Positions 1 to 9,182 of a DNA stretch of 64,000 bases are shown piece by piece (within the stretch, counting starts at the first letter, position 1; each line of letters begins with the position of its first letter). The stretch covers positions 1,054,001-1,118,000 of the forward strand of contig NZ_BAAACF010000001.1 of NCBI RefSeq assembly GCF_039521365.1. The letters are read 5' to 3'. A program made the translations under genes and the position numbers. The stretch is from Clostridium_AW malenominatum (GTDB lineage: Bacteria > Bacillota > Clostridia > Clostridiales > Clostridiaceae). The notes below the pieces were generated by a model. The model was not told the DNA's origin. It was given only the letters and a program-made list of their open reading frames with translations, and did no database searches.

Positions 1-38
1 ATATGATTTATAATTAGAAGCGTAGGAGGGACCTTTCT

Positions 39-743
39 ATGAATGAGAAGATATTAATTGTTGAGGATGATGAAGAAATTGCTTTATGTATAAAAGAGTA
101 TATTGAGAAGAATGGTTATTTAGCCATATGGTCATCTACAGGGAAAGAGGGGAATGAAGAATTTAAAAGAGATGAATTTCAACTTTTAATAATAGATATT
201 ATGATGCCTGAAATGGATGGATTAACCCTTTGTAAGAATGTAAGACTCACAAGTGATGTGCCTATAATCATTCTTAGCGCAAAGAGTGAAGATTATGATA
301 AGGTTAGGGGGTTAAATTTAGGAGCTGATGATTATATTACAAAGCCCTTTAGTTTGATTGAACTTCATGCAAGAATAGAGTCTAATTTAAGAAGGTATAG
401 GAAGTATATGGGGATAACTGAAAATACTAATCTTTTAACATACGAAAATGGACTTGCTATAAATGAAAGAGATAAATATGTAGAAATTAATGACAGGAAT
501 GTTCACTTAACTTCTAAGGAGTTTGAATTACTTATATTGATGGCTCAAAATCCAAAGAAAGCTTTTAGTAAAAAAGAACTCTATGAAATTATATGGGGAG
601 AAGAAGACGTAGATGGAAATAATACGGTAACTGTCCATATAAAACAAATTAGAGAAAAGTTAAAGGATGACCTGAAAAAGCCAAAGTTCATTGAAACAGT
701 ATGGGGTACTGGATATAGGTTTGTAGGAGATAGGATGATATGA
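39..743 (+). CDS. OmpR/PhoB-family response regulator
   Basis: Cytoplasmic transcription factor of a two-component system. The receiver domain covers about residues 1-120: acidic pair E9/D10/D11, phospho-acceptor D53 in LLIIDIMMPEMDG, the LSAKS switch and the conserved lysine in ITKPF. A C-terminal winged helix (about 130-232) ends in the typical ETVWGTGYRF. At 234 aa it is full length. The start has a good GGAGG site (about 25-30). The stop overlaps the start of the downstream kinase gene in an ATGA, so the two are translationally coupled. Output genes are unknown; the adjacent lipoprotein is the obvious candidate. Confidence 0.95.
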   Translation: MNEKILIVEDDEEIALCIKEYIEKNGYLAIWSSTGKEGNEEFKRDEFQLLIIDIMMPEMDGLTLCKNVRLTSDVPIIILSAKSEDYDKVRGLNLGADDYITKPFSLIELHARIESNLRRYRKYMGITENTNLLTYENGLAINERDKYVEINDRNVHLTSKEFELLILMAQNPKKAFSKKELYEIIWGEEDVDGNNTVTVHIKQIREKLKDDLKKPKFIETVWGTGYRFVGDRMI

Positions 744-2182
744 AGATAAAAAAATGGCTTACTCTATCTTATATAACAGTAATGCTTATTCCTATAGTAA
801 CTAGTCTCATGCTTTTCTTTTGGATGCAACATTACAACAAGCAAAGAGAAATGGATGATTATGTAAGTAGCATAAAAAAGTTTGAAAAATACGATAAACT
901 ATTAAGTGATAAAGAGTTGTTTAATAATTATCCTTTTAAGAAGATTGATTTGATTGAAGAAGAGGATAGAAATAGTACTAAGATAGAGATATATGATAAA
1001 AATGGAGTTAGATTATATGCATCTATTAATGATAATGCATCCTACATCTACCCAATTTCTAGAGAACAGCTTTATTCAAAGCTTTATGAAATAAATCATG
1101 GGTTTAGAGTAGATACCTTAAAAAAACCTGTTTTTCACGAAGGAGATTTAATTGGATTTTATCAAATAACCATAGTAAGAAGCAAATTAATTCAAGGAAT
1201 AAACAAAGGTACTATTATAGCTATGAGCATATTTATTACTGTGTTTATTGTAGTGCTAATGATTATAATTAAATTAATGGACAGAAAGTTTAATAAACCC
1301 CTTTTATTGTTAATAGATTCTATAAAGGATTTTGCAAAAGGAGAAGAAACTTCTATAAATTATAAATCAAAGGATGAAATTGGGGAACTTATAAATCATT
1401 TTAATAATATGAAGATGGCAATTAAAGAAAAAGACTATGAAATAGAAAAAGAGCAAAAGTCAAAGGAATATATGACAGCGGCAATTTCACACGATTTAAA
1501 AACACCTTTAACCTCCATAAGAGCTTATGCAGAATTAATTAGTTCTCAAAGGGAAGAGGATAATGAAAGATATGTTTTAGGAATATTGAATAAATGTGAC
1601 TACATGAGCAATATGCTAGAAGATTTGCTAATGTATACAATACTTTCTTCAAGCTATACTATGAATTTCGTAGATGTAGATGGAGAAGAGTTCTTTCAAA
1701 TGCTTCTTTCTGGTTATGAGGAAATTTGTGAAAAAAGCAATATCAATTATAAGACAGAGATAAAGGTTAAGGGAAACTACGGGGTTGATGTTAAGCAATT
1801 GATAAGGGTAATTGATAATCTTATGAGCAATGCTATTACACATACAGAAGAAGGACAGTCAATTTACATGGGGGCTTTTTCTGAGGAATTCTCCCTTCCA
1901 CATTGGATAAGTGGAGAGGAAGAAAACAGGCTTAAAGAACTTAGAAAAAACAATGTAGTATTATTAGTTAAAAATCAAGGAGAAGAAATACCAAAGGAAG
2001 ATATGGAGAGAATCATGGAGCCTTTTTATAAGGTGGATAATTCAAGAAATAAAAAGATTGGAACTGGTCTTGGATTAAGTATAGTAAAGTTAATTATGGA
2101 CAAGCATAATGGAAAAATCGTCATTTCATCAAGTAAGGAAAGAGGTACATTAATTGCTTGTTTTATTAAGAAAGGAAAGTGA
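740..2182 (+). CDS. sensor histidine kinase (HAMP, HisKA, HATPase_c)
   Basis: Membrane sensor partner of the preceding response regulator. Visible parts: TM1 about residues 8-28, an extracytoplasmic sensor loop about 30-155, TM2 about 158-178, HAMP about 180-230, phosphoacceptor H251 in AISHDLKTPLTS, an N box (DNLMSNA, about 360-366) and a G box GTGLGLSIV from about 441. Length 480 aa is normal for the class. The signal is not deducible. A lipoprotein gene follows within 10 nt, which suggests the three form one operon sensing an envelope condition. Confidence 0.95.
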   Translation: MKIKKWLTLSYITVMLIPIVTSLMLFFWMQHYNKQREMDDYVSSIKKFEKYDKLLSDKELFNNYPFKKIDLIEEEDRNSTKIEIYDKNGVRLYASINDNASYIYPISREQLYSKLYEINHGFRVDTLKKPVFHEGDLIGFYQITIVRSKLIQGINKGTIIAMSIFITVFIVVLMIIIKLMDRKFNKPLLLLIDSIKDFAKGEETSINYKSKDEIGELINHFNNMKMAIKEKDYEIEKEQKSKEYMTAAISHDLKTPLTSIRAYAELISSQREEDNERYVLGILNKCDYMSNMLEDLLMYTILSSSYTMNFVDVDGEEFFQMLLSGYEEICEKSNINYKTEIKVKGNYGVDVKQLIRVIDNLMSNAITHTEEGQSIYMGAFSEEFSLPHWISGEEENRLKELRKNNVVLLVKNQGEEIPKEDMERIMEPFYKVDNSRNKKIGTGLGLSIVKLIMDKHNGKIVISSSKERGTLIACFIKKGK

Positions 2183-2191
2183 AAAGTTATT

Positions 2192-3298
2192 ATGATTAAA
2201 AGAAAAATTGTTTCTATAATTATGGGAGGAATACTAAGCGTTATTGCATTTTCAGGGTGTGGAACAGAAAAGAGTATTTTACCAGAGACAATAGTAGCTC
2301 ACGCTATGGAATCAGAAGACAATGTTAAATCCTATTATGGAGAGTCAAGAATTCGTATATATGATAAAGATAATAAGGTTGTTGAAGATAATATTATGAA
2401 GGAATGGCAGGACCTTACCCAAGGGAAGATAAAGGTTAGAATGGAGTCTTATTCTAATAAGAATGAGCTTGAAACTGTATCTACAAACGATGGAAATAAT
2501 GTTGTATCCTATATGATTAAAGATAAAAAAGCCTTCACTATGAAAAGTTTAAATGAGTCAGATATACCAATAAGAACCCAAAGAGAACAAACTAAAATAT
2601 TTTTAGAAAGTATAAGAAAAAGCCATGATATAAGCACTGTAGGAGAAGAAAAGATAAATGGTATTGACACCTATCATATAAAAGCAGTACCGAAAGAAAA
2701 GAATAGTATACTTTCAGAACAGGACATGTGGATAGATAAAAAGAATTGGTTTGTAATTAAGAGTATTTCTCATGCTGCAGACTCAAGAATAGAATACGAA
2801 TATACAAAAATTGATTTTTCACCTAAAATCCAGGAGGAAATATTTACTCAAAAAATTCCAGAAGGTGTAAAAATAGAAAATCTTAATAATGCTGGTCCTA
2901 AGACAAAAACTATGACTTTAAAAGAAGTAAAAGATTATTTGGGAAAGCCTTTCGCATACTTTTTAGAATCATCTTCTTATAAAATTAAAAGTATTCAGCT
3001 TCTACAATATGGAAGTAAAGTAGTTGATGATGAAATAATTATGGAGTATCAAAAGGATAATAAATCTTATTTTAAAATGAGCCTTAGGAAAGGAAACGAA
3101 GTTGATTCAAAATCTAGTAAAATTCCAGGTAAAGAAGAGATTACTATAAGAGGACAAAGGGGAACTATTCTTAAAGATGTCATTTCCATTATTGCTTGGT
3201 CAGAAGGAGATGTAAGATATAGCATAATTCCTCATGAAAATGTTGAAAAAGTAGAGGATTTTATAAAAGAATTAGATAAGATGGTATTGTTTAAATAA
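2192..3298 (+). CDS. lipoprotein with LolA-like and DUF4367-like regions
   Basis: Exported lipoprotein: a basic N terminus, hydrophobic stretch and lipobox FSGC with the lipidated cysteine at C23. The middle (about 40-230) resembles the LolA/LppX-type beta fold found in Firmicute sigma-regulator lipoproteins (ETVSTNDGNNVVSYMIKDKK, then a WIDKKNWFVIK strand). The C terminus (about 300-365) resembles DUF4367, with an IIAWSEGDVRYSI strand pair and a final helix. It lies directly downstream of the kinase and before a terminator, so it is the last gene of the operon. A role as accessory sensor or output protein is inference. Confidence 0.75.
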   Translation: MIKRKIVSIIMGGILSVIAFSGCGTEKSILPETIVAHAMESEDNVKSYYGESRIRIYDKDNKVVEDNIMKEWQDLTQGKIKVRMESYSNKNELETVSTNDGNNVVSYMIKDKKAFTMKSLNESDIPIRTQREQTKIFLESIRKSHDISTVGEEKINGIDTYHIKAVPKEKNSILSEQDMWIDKKNWFVIKSISHAADSRIEYEYTKIDFSPKIQEEIFTQKIPEGVKIENLNNAGPKTKTMTLKEVKDYLGKPFAYFLESSSYKIKSIQLLQYGSKVVDDEIIMEYQKDNKSYFKMSLRKGNEVDSKSSKIPGKEEITIRGQRGTILKDVISIIAWSEGDVRYSIIPHENVEKVEDFIKELDKMVLFK

Positions 3299-3308
3299 TA
3301 TAGGTTTC

Positions 3309-3340
3309 AAGAGAATCTCGAATTGGGATTCTCTTATTTC
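3309..3340 (+). terminator. intrinsic terminator of the two-component operon
   Basis: Perfect 9-bp stem AAGAGAATC / GATTCTCTT around a 9-nt loop, followed by a T-rich tract, 11 nt after the lipoprotein stop. Confidence 0.8.
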
Positions 3341-3364
3341 TTACAGCCATTTACCATAAAATGG

Positions 3365-3393
3365 TTGAATAGTAAATAAATATATTATATAAT
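3365..3393 (+). promoter_or_regulatory. sigma-A-type promoter of the GntR operon
   Basis: TTGAAT (3365-3370), 17-nt spacer, TATAAT (3388-3393). The operator palindrome begins 3 nt after the -10 box, so a bound repressor would cover the start site. Confidence 0.65.
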
Positions 3394-3395
3394 AT

Positions 3396-3410
3396 AATTG
3401 TTAAACAATT
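3396..3410. promoter_or_regulatory. FadR/GntR-type operator palindrome
   Basis: Perfect odd palindrome AATTGTTAAACAATT. Its core TTGTTAAACAA fits TnGTnnnACnA, the half-site pattern known for FadR-subfamily GntR regulators. It sits between the -10 box and the gene of just such a regulator, which is the classical autoregulatory arrangement. Confidence 0.7.
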
Positions 3411-3452
3411 AAACTATATAACTAATAAAATTAGAGTTTTAGAGGTGAAATT

Positions 3453-4148
3453 ATGCAGTTTAAAGCTATAAAACCTGTGAAATTATATGATCAGGTAGCT
3501 CAAGATATAATTGCCATGATAGAAAAGGGAGAGCTCAAACCTGGTGATAAATTACCTACAGAAATGGTTTTAGCTAGTAAGCTAGGTATAAGTAGAGGAA
3601 TGTTAAGGGAAGCTTTAACTATTCTACAATATAAAGGCTATATAAGTAGAAAACCCAAGGATGGTACATATATAAGAGAGCTTTCAGAAATTAATTCTAT
3701 AAATGATTCTCTAATCAATTCATTTAAGAAAGCTTCTTACAGAGAGTTATTAGAAATGAGAGAAGCCCTTGAACAAAAAATTGTGGAATTAGCTATAAAA
3801 AATTCAAGTGACGAAGAAATTCAACAGCTGTTAGATAGTTTGAATACTAGTGATGAAAAAGAATCACTGCTAGACTATGATTTTCATTTAAGGCTTGCAG
3901 AGCTTTCAAAAAATATACTTTTGATTAATTTTATTGATATCTATTATGACCTTATCCGTGAATTGGGAGAGAACAGCTCTAAAAATAAAAATAGGAAAAT
4001 AAAAGTGTTAGAAGAGCACAAAAGAATAGTACTTGCCATTCTGTTGAGAAATGAGGAAATGGCAAAAGAAGAAATTTTAAATCACTTAAATATGGTTAGG
4101 AAATCTATAGATTCAATTACTATGAATAAAAATATTGATTTAAAGTAG
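3453..4148 (+). CDS. FadR-subfamily GntR transcriptional regulator
   Basis: DNA-binding regulator. N-terminal winged helix about residues 8-75 with the family signature GELKPGDKLPTEMVLASKLG and SRGMLREALTILQYKG. The C-terminal FCD-type helical ligand domain (about 95-220) keeps the D..H pair (DYDFHLRLAEL) and later histidines (EEHKRIV, NHLNMV) that usually bind a metal and a small carboxylate. 231 aa is the normal size. It is the first gene of the island, 12 nt upstream of the AtuA gene, and follows its own candidate operator. It probably represses the island until a substrate-derived organic acid appears; that is inference. Confidence 0.9.
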   Translation: MQFKAIKPVKLYDQVAQDIIAMIEKGELKPGDKLPTEMVLASKLGISRGMLREALTILQYKGYISRKPKDGTYIRELSEINSINDSLINSFKKASYRELLEMREALEQKIVELAIKNSSDEEIQQLLDSLNTSDEKESLLDYDFHLRLAELSKNILLINFIDIYYDLIRELGENSSKNKNRKIKVLEEHKRIVLAILLRNEEMAKEEILNHLNMVRKSIDSITMNKNIDLK

Positions 4149-4160
4149 GAGTGGGTTTAT

Positions 4161-5522
4161 TTGGAGAAGGAGATTAAAATACTTTCACCCTGTGGAATGC
4201 TTGGATATGGATTCCCTAAAGAATCCTTTATGAGAGGAATTTTAGAGAAGCCAAATGCTATTGTTGTGGATGCTGGTTCTACAGATGCGGGGCCCCATAA
4301 ACTTGGAGAAGGTGTGGCTATAGTAAGCAGAAGAGCGGCAAAAAAAGATATAGAATTAATAATAACAGAAGGACTAAAAAATAAAATACCTGTAATAATA
4401 GGATCTGCTGGAGGCGCTGGAGCTAAGCCTCATGTGGAATGGACCCTAAATATTATTGACGAAATATTAGAAGAAAGAAATTTAAAGGTGAAAATAGCAG
4501 TTATATGGGCAGATTTTTCTCATGAAGAAGTAGGAAAGGCTTTAAAAGAAGGAAAGGTTATACCTTTAGGAAAAGGAGTTCCTCCTCTTATTGAAGATAT
4601 ACTTTATGAAACCAATAGTATAGTAGCTCAAATGGGACATGAACCCATAGTAGAAGCTCTTAGAAATGAAAGCCAAATCATTGTATGTGGACGAGCATAT
4701 GATCCATCTCCCTTTGCAGCAGTGGGAATATATAATGGCATGGACATAGGATTATCCTATCATCTAGGAAAAATCTTAGAATGTGGTGCACTATGTGCAG
4801 AGCCAGGAACCACAAAGGATTGTATTATGGGAATACTTACTGAAAGTTCCTTTAAAGTAAAATCCCTAAATTCCATAAGAAAATGTAGTGAAATTAGTGT
4901 TGCAGCTCATACTTTTTATGAAAAGGACCATCCATACATCCTTCATGGGCCAGGATTTATTTTAGACTTGAGTAAGTGTAGTTTTGTAGAGATAGAACCT
5001 GGAGTAATTGAAGTTAAGAACAGTAAATTAATAAAGAATAGCGATTATTTTATAAAGCTAGAAGGAGCAAGAAAGGTAAGTTATAGAACCTTTGTTATAG
5101 CTGGAGTTAGAGATCCTTTATTACTTCAGAATATAGAAGAGGTAGAAAGCCTTGTATCAAATCAAGTATATGAATACTATAAAGAAATTCCTAGAGAAAA
5201 GTATAAAATTAATTTTTATAATTATGGTAAAAACGGAGTTTTAGGAGAGAAAGAAAAAGAAGCTTTTACAGGACACGAAATAGGGGTATTGTTTGAAGTT
5301 ATAGCAGAAACTCAGGAACTGGCTAATAGTCTATGTTCTACGGTAAGATCAACTTTTCTTCATTATGGATACGAAGGAAGAAAATCTACCGCTGGTAATT
5401 TAGCTTTTCCCTTTGCTCCAAGCGATGTGGAATTTGGCCCAGTTTATGAATTTTCTATATATCATCTCATGAAGGTGGAGGATGGATTAAAACCCTTTAA
5501 AATAGAGTACTTATGGAGGTAG
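4161..5522 (+). CDS. AtuA-family protein (DUF1446, acyclic terpene utilisation family)
   Basis: Cytoplasmic protein of the AtuA/DUF1446 family, 453 aa. Family features are the glycine-rich N terminus (CGMLGYGFP), VVDAGSTDAGPHKLGEG, the IIGSAGGAGAKPHV loop, CGRAYDPSPFAA and EPGTTKDCIMGIL. AtuA was named from Pseudomonas acyclic terpene catabolism, but most members, including those next to DUF4387, have no demonstrated reaction. The start is a TTG preceded by TAGGAGTGGG. It is followed immediately by the DUF4387 gene, its usual partner, and by a solute importer, so a role in breakdown of the imported compound is likely but unproven. Confidence 0.85.
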   Translation: MEKEIKILSPCGMLGYGFPKESFMRGILEKPNAIVVDAGSTDAGPHKLGEGVAIVSRRAAKKDIELIITEGLKNKIPVIIGSAGGAGAKPHVEWTLNIIDEILEERNLKVKIAVIWADFSHEEVGKALKEGKVIPLGKGVPPLIEDILYETNSIVAQMGHEPIVEALRNESQIIVCGRAYDPSPFAAVGIYNGMDIGLSYHLGKILECGALCAEPGTTKDCIMGILTESSFKVKSLNSIRKCSEISVAAHTFYEKDHPYILHGPGFILDLSKCSFVEIEPGVIEVKNSKLIKNSDYFIKLEGARKVSYRTFVIAGVRDPLLLQNIEEVESLVSNQVYEYYKEIPREKYKINFYNYGKNGVLGEKEKEAFTGHEIGVLFEVIAETQELANSLCSTVRSTFLHYGYEGRKSTAGNLAFPFAPSDVEFGPVYEFSIYHLMKVEDGLKPFKIEYLWR

Positions 5523-5524
5523 CT

Positions 5525-5833
5525 ATGGCATATTTATTTGAATTATCAAAGGTTTTAAGAAGTAAAAATTCAGGTCCTTTTGAAATTACTTTGGATGTTT
5601 TATTTGATAGTGAAGAAAACTATTATAAAGTGAAAAATTCAGGAAAGATAAATGAAAACACTATTTGTAGTTTGTATAATATTACACCTGAGAAGATATG
5701 TAGCATAGTATTTTTCGATCCAGCCTTAGGATTTAAAATTACAATTTTAAGGGAAGTGTCTTCGGGAACTAGTGGCGATAGAGATGTATACGGTGCACAG
5801 CAACATGCTCCTTTAATAAATTTAGAGATATAG
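5525..5833 (+). CDS. DUF4387 family protein
   Basis: Small protein of about 102 aa with the DUF4387 hallmarks RSKNSGPFEITLDVLFD near the N terminus and SSGTSGDRDVYGAQQHAPL at the C terminus. The ATG at 5525 is preferred because GGAGG lies 5 nt upstream; an in-frame ATG at 5513 would overlap the AtuA gene. DUF4387 genes are commonly adjacent to, or fused with, AtuA/DUF1446 genes, and the two are presumably subunits of one enzyme. The biochemical function is unknown. Confidence 0.85.
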   Translation: MAYLFELSKVLRSKNSGPFEITLDVLFDSEENYYKVKNSGKINENTICSLYNITPEKICSIVFFDPALGFKITILREVSSGTSGDRDVYGAQQHAPLINLEI

Positions 5834-5846
5834 GGGGAGTTATAAA

Positions 5847-6749
5847 ATGGAGAATAGAAGTAGTCTCAAAAAAATCAAAGACAACTGGATTTTATACCTT
5901 ATGATAATGCCTGCACTAATATATTTTATAGTGTTTCACATAATACCTCTCTTTGGTATGATACTTGCTTTTCAGGATTATAGGATTCTTGAAGATAATA
6001 TATTTGTAGGGTTAAAACATTTTAGACTGCTATTTAGCTCTCCAGCGTTTTATACCGTTCTTAAAAATACTATTATCATAAGTGCTATGAAAATATTAAT
6101 TTGCTTTCCTATACCTATTATATTATCGCTAATGATAAATGAAGTAAGAAGCATAGGATATAGAAAATATGTACAATCCGTTGTTTATTTACCACACTTT
6201 TTATCTTGGGTAGTAATTGCAGGTATTTGGATTAGTTTATTAAATCCTGCAGGGGGAGGAATAAATAATATATTAAGTTTCTTTAAAATTCCCTCAGTGG
6301 ACTTTTTAACGAGTAAACAGCATATAAGATGGGTATTGGTTTTTTCGGAAATGTGGAGAAGTGCTGGTTGGGACTCTATTATATACTTGGCAGCTATTAT
6401 GAAAATAAATCCATTCTTATACGAAGCTGCACATATCGATGGTGCTAATAGGTTTCAGCAGATGAAATATATTACTTTTCCAGAACTTAAGACAACCATA
6501 GTAACAGTTTTTATTTTAAATTTAGGATTTTTTATGAATGCAGGTTTTGATCAGGTTTTGAATCTAATGAATGATTCAGTGATTAGCGTTGTTGACATAT
6601 TAGATACCTATGTTTATAGAATTGGATTGCTAAATGGCCAATATTCCTATGCCACTGCAGCAAGTTTATTTAAAGGAGTTATTGGAATGGTATTGATACT
6701 GGGTACTCACTTTGCATCGAAAAAGATTACTGGAAAAGGATTATGGTAG
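5847..6749 (+). CDS. ABC sugar permease, LplB family
   Basis: Integral membrane subunit of a carbohydrate-type ABC importer. About six hydrophobic helices are visible, the first near residues 15-35. The cytoplasmic EAA loop reads EAAHIDGANRFQQMKYI (about 195-211) and would contact the ATPase. Length 300 aa fits the LplB/YteP group, whose characterised relatives import oligosaccharides. It forms a unit with the next permease and the binding lipoprotein. No ATPase gene is present in the island. Confidence 0.9.
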   Translation: MENRSSLKKIKDNWILYLMIMPALIYFIVFHIIPLFGMILAFQDYRILEDNIFVGLKHFRLLFSSPAFYTVLKNTIIISAMKILICFPIPIILSLMINEVRSIGYRKYVQSVVYLPHFLSWVVIAGIWISLLNPAGGGINNILSFFKIPSVDFLTSKQHIRWVLVFSEMWRSAGWDSIIYLAAIMKINPFLYEAAHIDGANRFQQMKYITFPELKTTIVTVFILNLGFFMNAGFDQVLNLMNDSVISVVDILDTYVYRIGLLNGQYSYATAASLFKGVIGMVLILGTHFASKKITGKGLW

Positions 6750-6759
6750 GGTGATTAAT

Positions 6760-7638
6760 ATGAAAAAAATAAGATTTTCTTCAATTGTCATATATGGGAT
6801 TTTGTTTATTATTACACTTACAATGTTAATACCTATACTGAATCTAGTGGCAATATCTTTAACTAATCCTTCAAATGTACACAAAATGAATGGGTTAAGC
6901 ATAATACCAAAGGGATTTTCTATGATTAATTATAAAGTGCTATTATCCAATCCCCAAATAGGTAAAAGCATTCTAAATTCTATATTTATTACTGTAGTAG
7001 GCACATCTCTAAATTTGATTTTCACAGCATTAGCAGCCTATACATTAACTAGACCTAAGTTTGTAGGGAAAAATTTCTTTATGATACTTTTAATTATTAT
7101 CATGGTATTCGAACCAGGATTGATACAGGAATATTTAGTGGTTATGAAACTAGGGTTACTGGATTCCTATGCTTCAGTCATACTATATAAATGCGTAAAC
7201 GTTTATTATTTAATTATATTGATGAGATTTTTTGAAGATGTTCCAGATAGCATTTTAGAAGCCGCAAGGGTGGATGGAGCAGGGCATTTTACAATATTCA
7301 CTAAAATTATGCTTCCTTTATCTAAACCAGCTTTAGCAACATTGGGTTTATTTTATGGAGTTTTTCACTGGAATGAATTTTTTAGATCTTCTATTTATCT
7401 TAGTAGTCAATGGAAATGGCCACTACAGCTAGTTCTAAGACAATTTGTGGTGGTAAAAGATACGACTTCAATGCTTGGTGTAAACAGTTTGCTTTCTTAT
7501 AGCGAAATATCAAATTTGGACTATGGCTCACTTCAAGCAGGGACAATAATAATTGCTATTATTCCACTCCTAGCGCTATATCCTATAATACTTAAGTATT
7601 ATGTAAAAGGTAATTTAGAGGGAGGGGTTAAGGAGTAA
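6760..7638 (+). CDS. ABC sugar permease, YtcP family
   Basis: Second membrane subunit of the importer, about 292 aa with six predicted helices and EAA loop EAARVDGAGHFTIFTKIMLP. The ATG at 6760 is chosen because TAGGGTGA lies just upstream; an in-frame ATG at 6712 would overlap the LplB-like gene by 38 nt and has no good ribosome binding site. Pairs with the preceding permease, as in LplB/YtcP systems. Confidence 0.9.
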   Translation: MKKIRFSSIVIYGILFIITLTMLIPILNLVAISLTNPSNVHKMNGLSIIPKGFSMINYKVLLSNPQIGKSILNSIFITVVGTSLNLIFTALAAYTLTRPKFVGKNFFMILLIIIMVFEPGLIQEYLVVMKLGLLDSYASVILYKCVNVYYLIILMRFFEDVPDSILEAARVDGAGHFTIFTKIMLPLSKPALATLGLFYGVFHWNEFFRSSIYLSSQWKWPLQLVLRQFVVVKDTTSMLGVNSLLSYSEISNLDYGSLQAGTIIIAIIPLLALYPIILKYYVKGNLEGGVKE

Positions 7639-7697
7639 AACTATGTTCTCTAATAATATTTCATATAAATTAATTTTAAAGTTAAAGGGGGAGAATT

Positions 7698-9161
7698 ATG
7701 AAAAAGACATTAATTAGTGTTATTACTTCTGTTGCTCTCGTGACTAGCTTGATAGGATGCAAAAAGGATACAAAGCCAGTGGATGTTAAGCCAGGAGGAC
7801 CAGTAACGTTGCGACTCGTTATGAAGGATGAAGGGAATTCAAATCCAGTTGCAGTTAACTACTTTAAGGCTTTAGAAAAGGGATTGAAGGAAGATGAAGG
7901 ATTAGACGTAAAGATTGAGCTGGTAGATATGCCAGAAGGAAACTATGCTGAGAAATTAAATTTAATGATTCTAGGAGGAACTATTCCAGACATTATATAC
8001 TTCCAGGGAGGAGACCAGCAAATTTCTCAACAAGGATTGCTAGAAGATTTAAAGCCTTATATTGAGAAATCAAAGAATTTAAAAAGCAGCATGTTCGCAC
8101 ATAATACAGAAAGAATAAATAACTATCCTTATTTATTATGGGTAAAACCTCTTTCACAAAAGGCTCCTGTTATAAGACAGGATTGGTTTGATAAAATGAA
8201 AACCTCTAAAGCTTTAGCTGAAAATCCTACTATTGAAAATTACTACAATTTCTTGAAGGAATTAAAAGACAACCCTCCAGGAGGAGCGGGAAAGCCAGCT
8301 TATGGAATAACTGTAGCGGGGAGTATACTAGAAATTGATAATATATTTGACATGGCTTTTGGTAATACTTCAACTTGGCTTAAGGATGGAAGCGGTAAAT
8401 ATGTATATTCAAAAATAACTTCCAATGAAAAAGAAAAATTAGAGTTTTATAGCAAATTATATAAAGAAGGGATTTTAGATCCTCAGTTTGCAACAAAGAA
8501 ATGGGATACTAAGGAGAAAGCTTTCTTCAGTGGTGAAGCTGGAGTAATTTCAGGAACAGCAGGTAAGGTTATAGATATTTATGAAGGAAAAATGAAGAAA
8601 GCTGATGAAGGAAGTAAAGGACTTGTAGTTCTACCTCCAGCTAAAGGAAAGGGACAAGGTCTTGGAGCTACAGATGTAACAAAGGAAACAAGAGGTGTAG
8701 CTATTTATTCGAAATCTCAAAACAAAGAAACTGCATTTAAAGTATTAGATTACCTTGCAAGTCCAAAAGGACAAATGCTTGATAGATTAGGGTTTGAAAA
8801 TGAGCATTATAAGGTTGTTGATGGAAAAATTGAATTAACAGATAAATCTCAAGAATGGTATGCACGATTCTGGGAACCAAGTGAATTCAAACCTTCAACT
8901 CCATTGAAATCTTCTCTTTTAGGTGCTCCAGGAGAAAAATCTTTAAAAATGACAGAAGAATATTACGCTAAAGATATAAATATTTTAATTCCAGAACAGT
9001 TTACAGCTAAATGGGATGCTATGCAAAATCTCTATAAAGAATATTCAGCGGATATAATTACTGGAAAGAAACCTATAAGTTCCTTTGATGACTTTGTTAA
9101 GGAATGGAATAAAGCTGGGGGCGAAGAAATAACTAAATATGCAAATGAAAATATAAAATAA
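7698..9161 (+). CDS. ABC solute-binding lipoprotein, LplA family
   Basis: Extracellular substrate-binding component of 487 aa. Signal peptide with lipobox LIGC and lipidated C21. The body has a family 1 solute-binding fold (VTLRLVMKDEGN; YAEKLNLMILGGTIPDIIYF; GVAIYSKSQNKETAFKVLDYL). Family members bind oligosaccharides or sugar-containing compounds. The gene follows a 59-nt gap and has a strong AAAGGGGGAG site, consistent with higher expression than the permeases. The ligand is not deducible, but the following two glycohydrolase-fold genes suggest an N- or O-glycoside. Confidence 0.9.
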   Translation: MKKTLISVITSVALVTSLIGCKKDTKPVDVKPGGPVTLRLVMKDEGNSNPVAVNYFKALEKGLKEDEGLDVKIELVDMPEGNYAEKLNLMILGGTIPDIIYFQGGDQQISQQGLLEDLKPYIEKSKNLKSSMFAHNTERINNYPYLLWVKPLSQKAPVIRQDWFDKMKTSKALAENPTIENYYNFLKELKDNPPGGAGKPAYGITVAGSILEIDNIFDMAFGNTSTWLKDGSGKYVYSKITSNEKEKLEFYSKLYKEGILDPQFATKKWDTKEKAFFSGEAGVISGTAGKVIDIYEGKMKKADEGSKGLVVLPPAKGKGQGLGATDVTKETRGVAIYSKSQNKETAFKVLDYLASPKGQMLDRLGFENEHYKVVDGKIELTDKSQEWYARFWEPSEFKPSTPLKSSLLGAPGEKSLKMTEEYYAKDINILIPEQFTAKWDAMQNLYKEYSADIITGKKPISSFDDFVKEWNKAGGEEITKYANENIK

Positions 9162-9182
9162 AATATTTAGGGAGGACGAATA

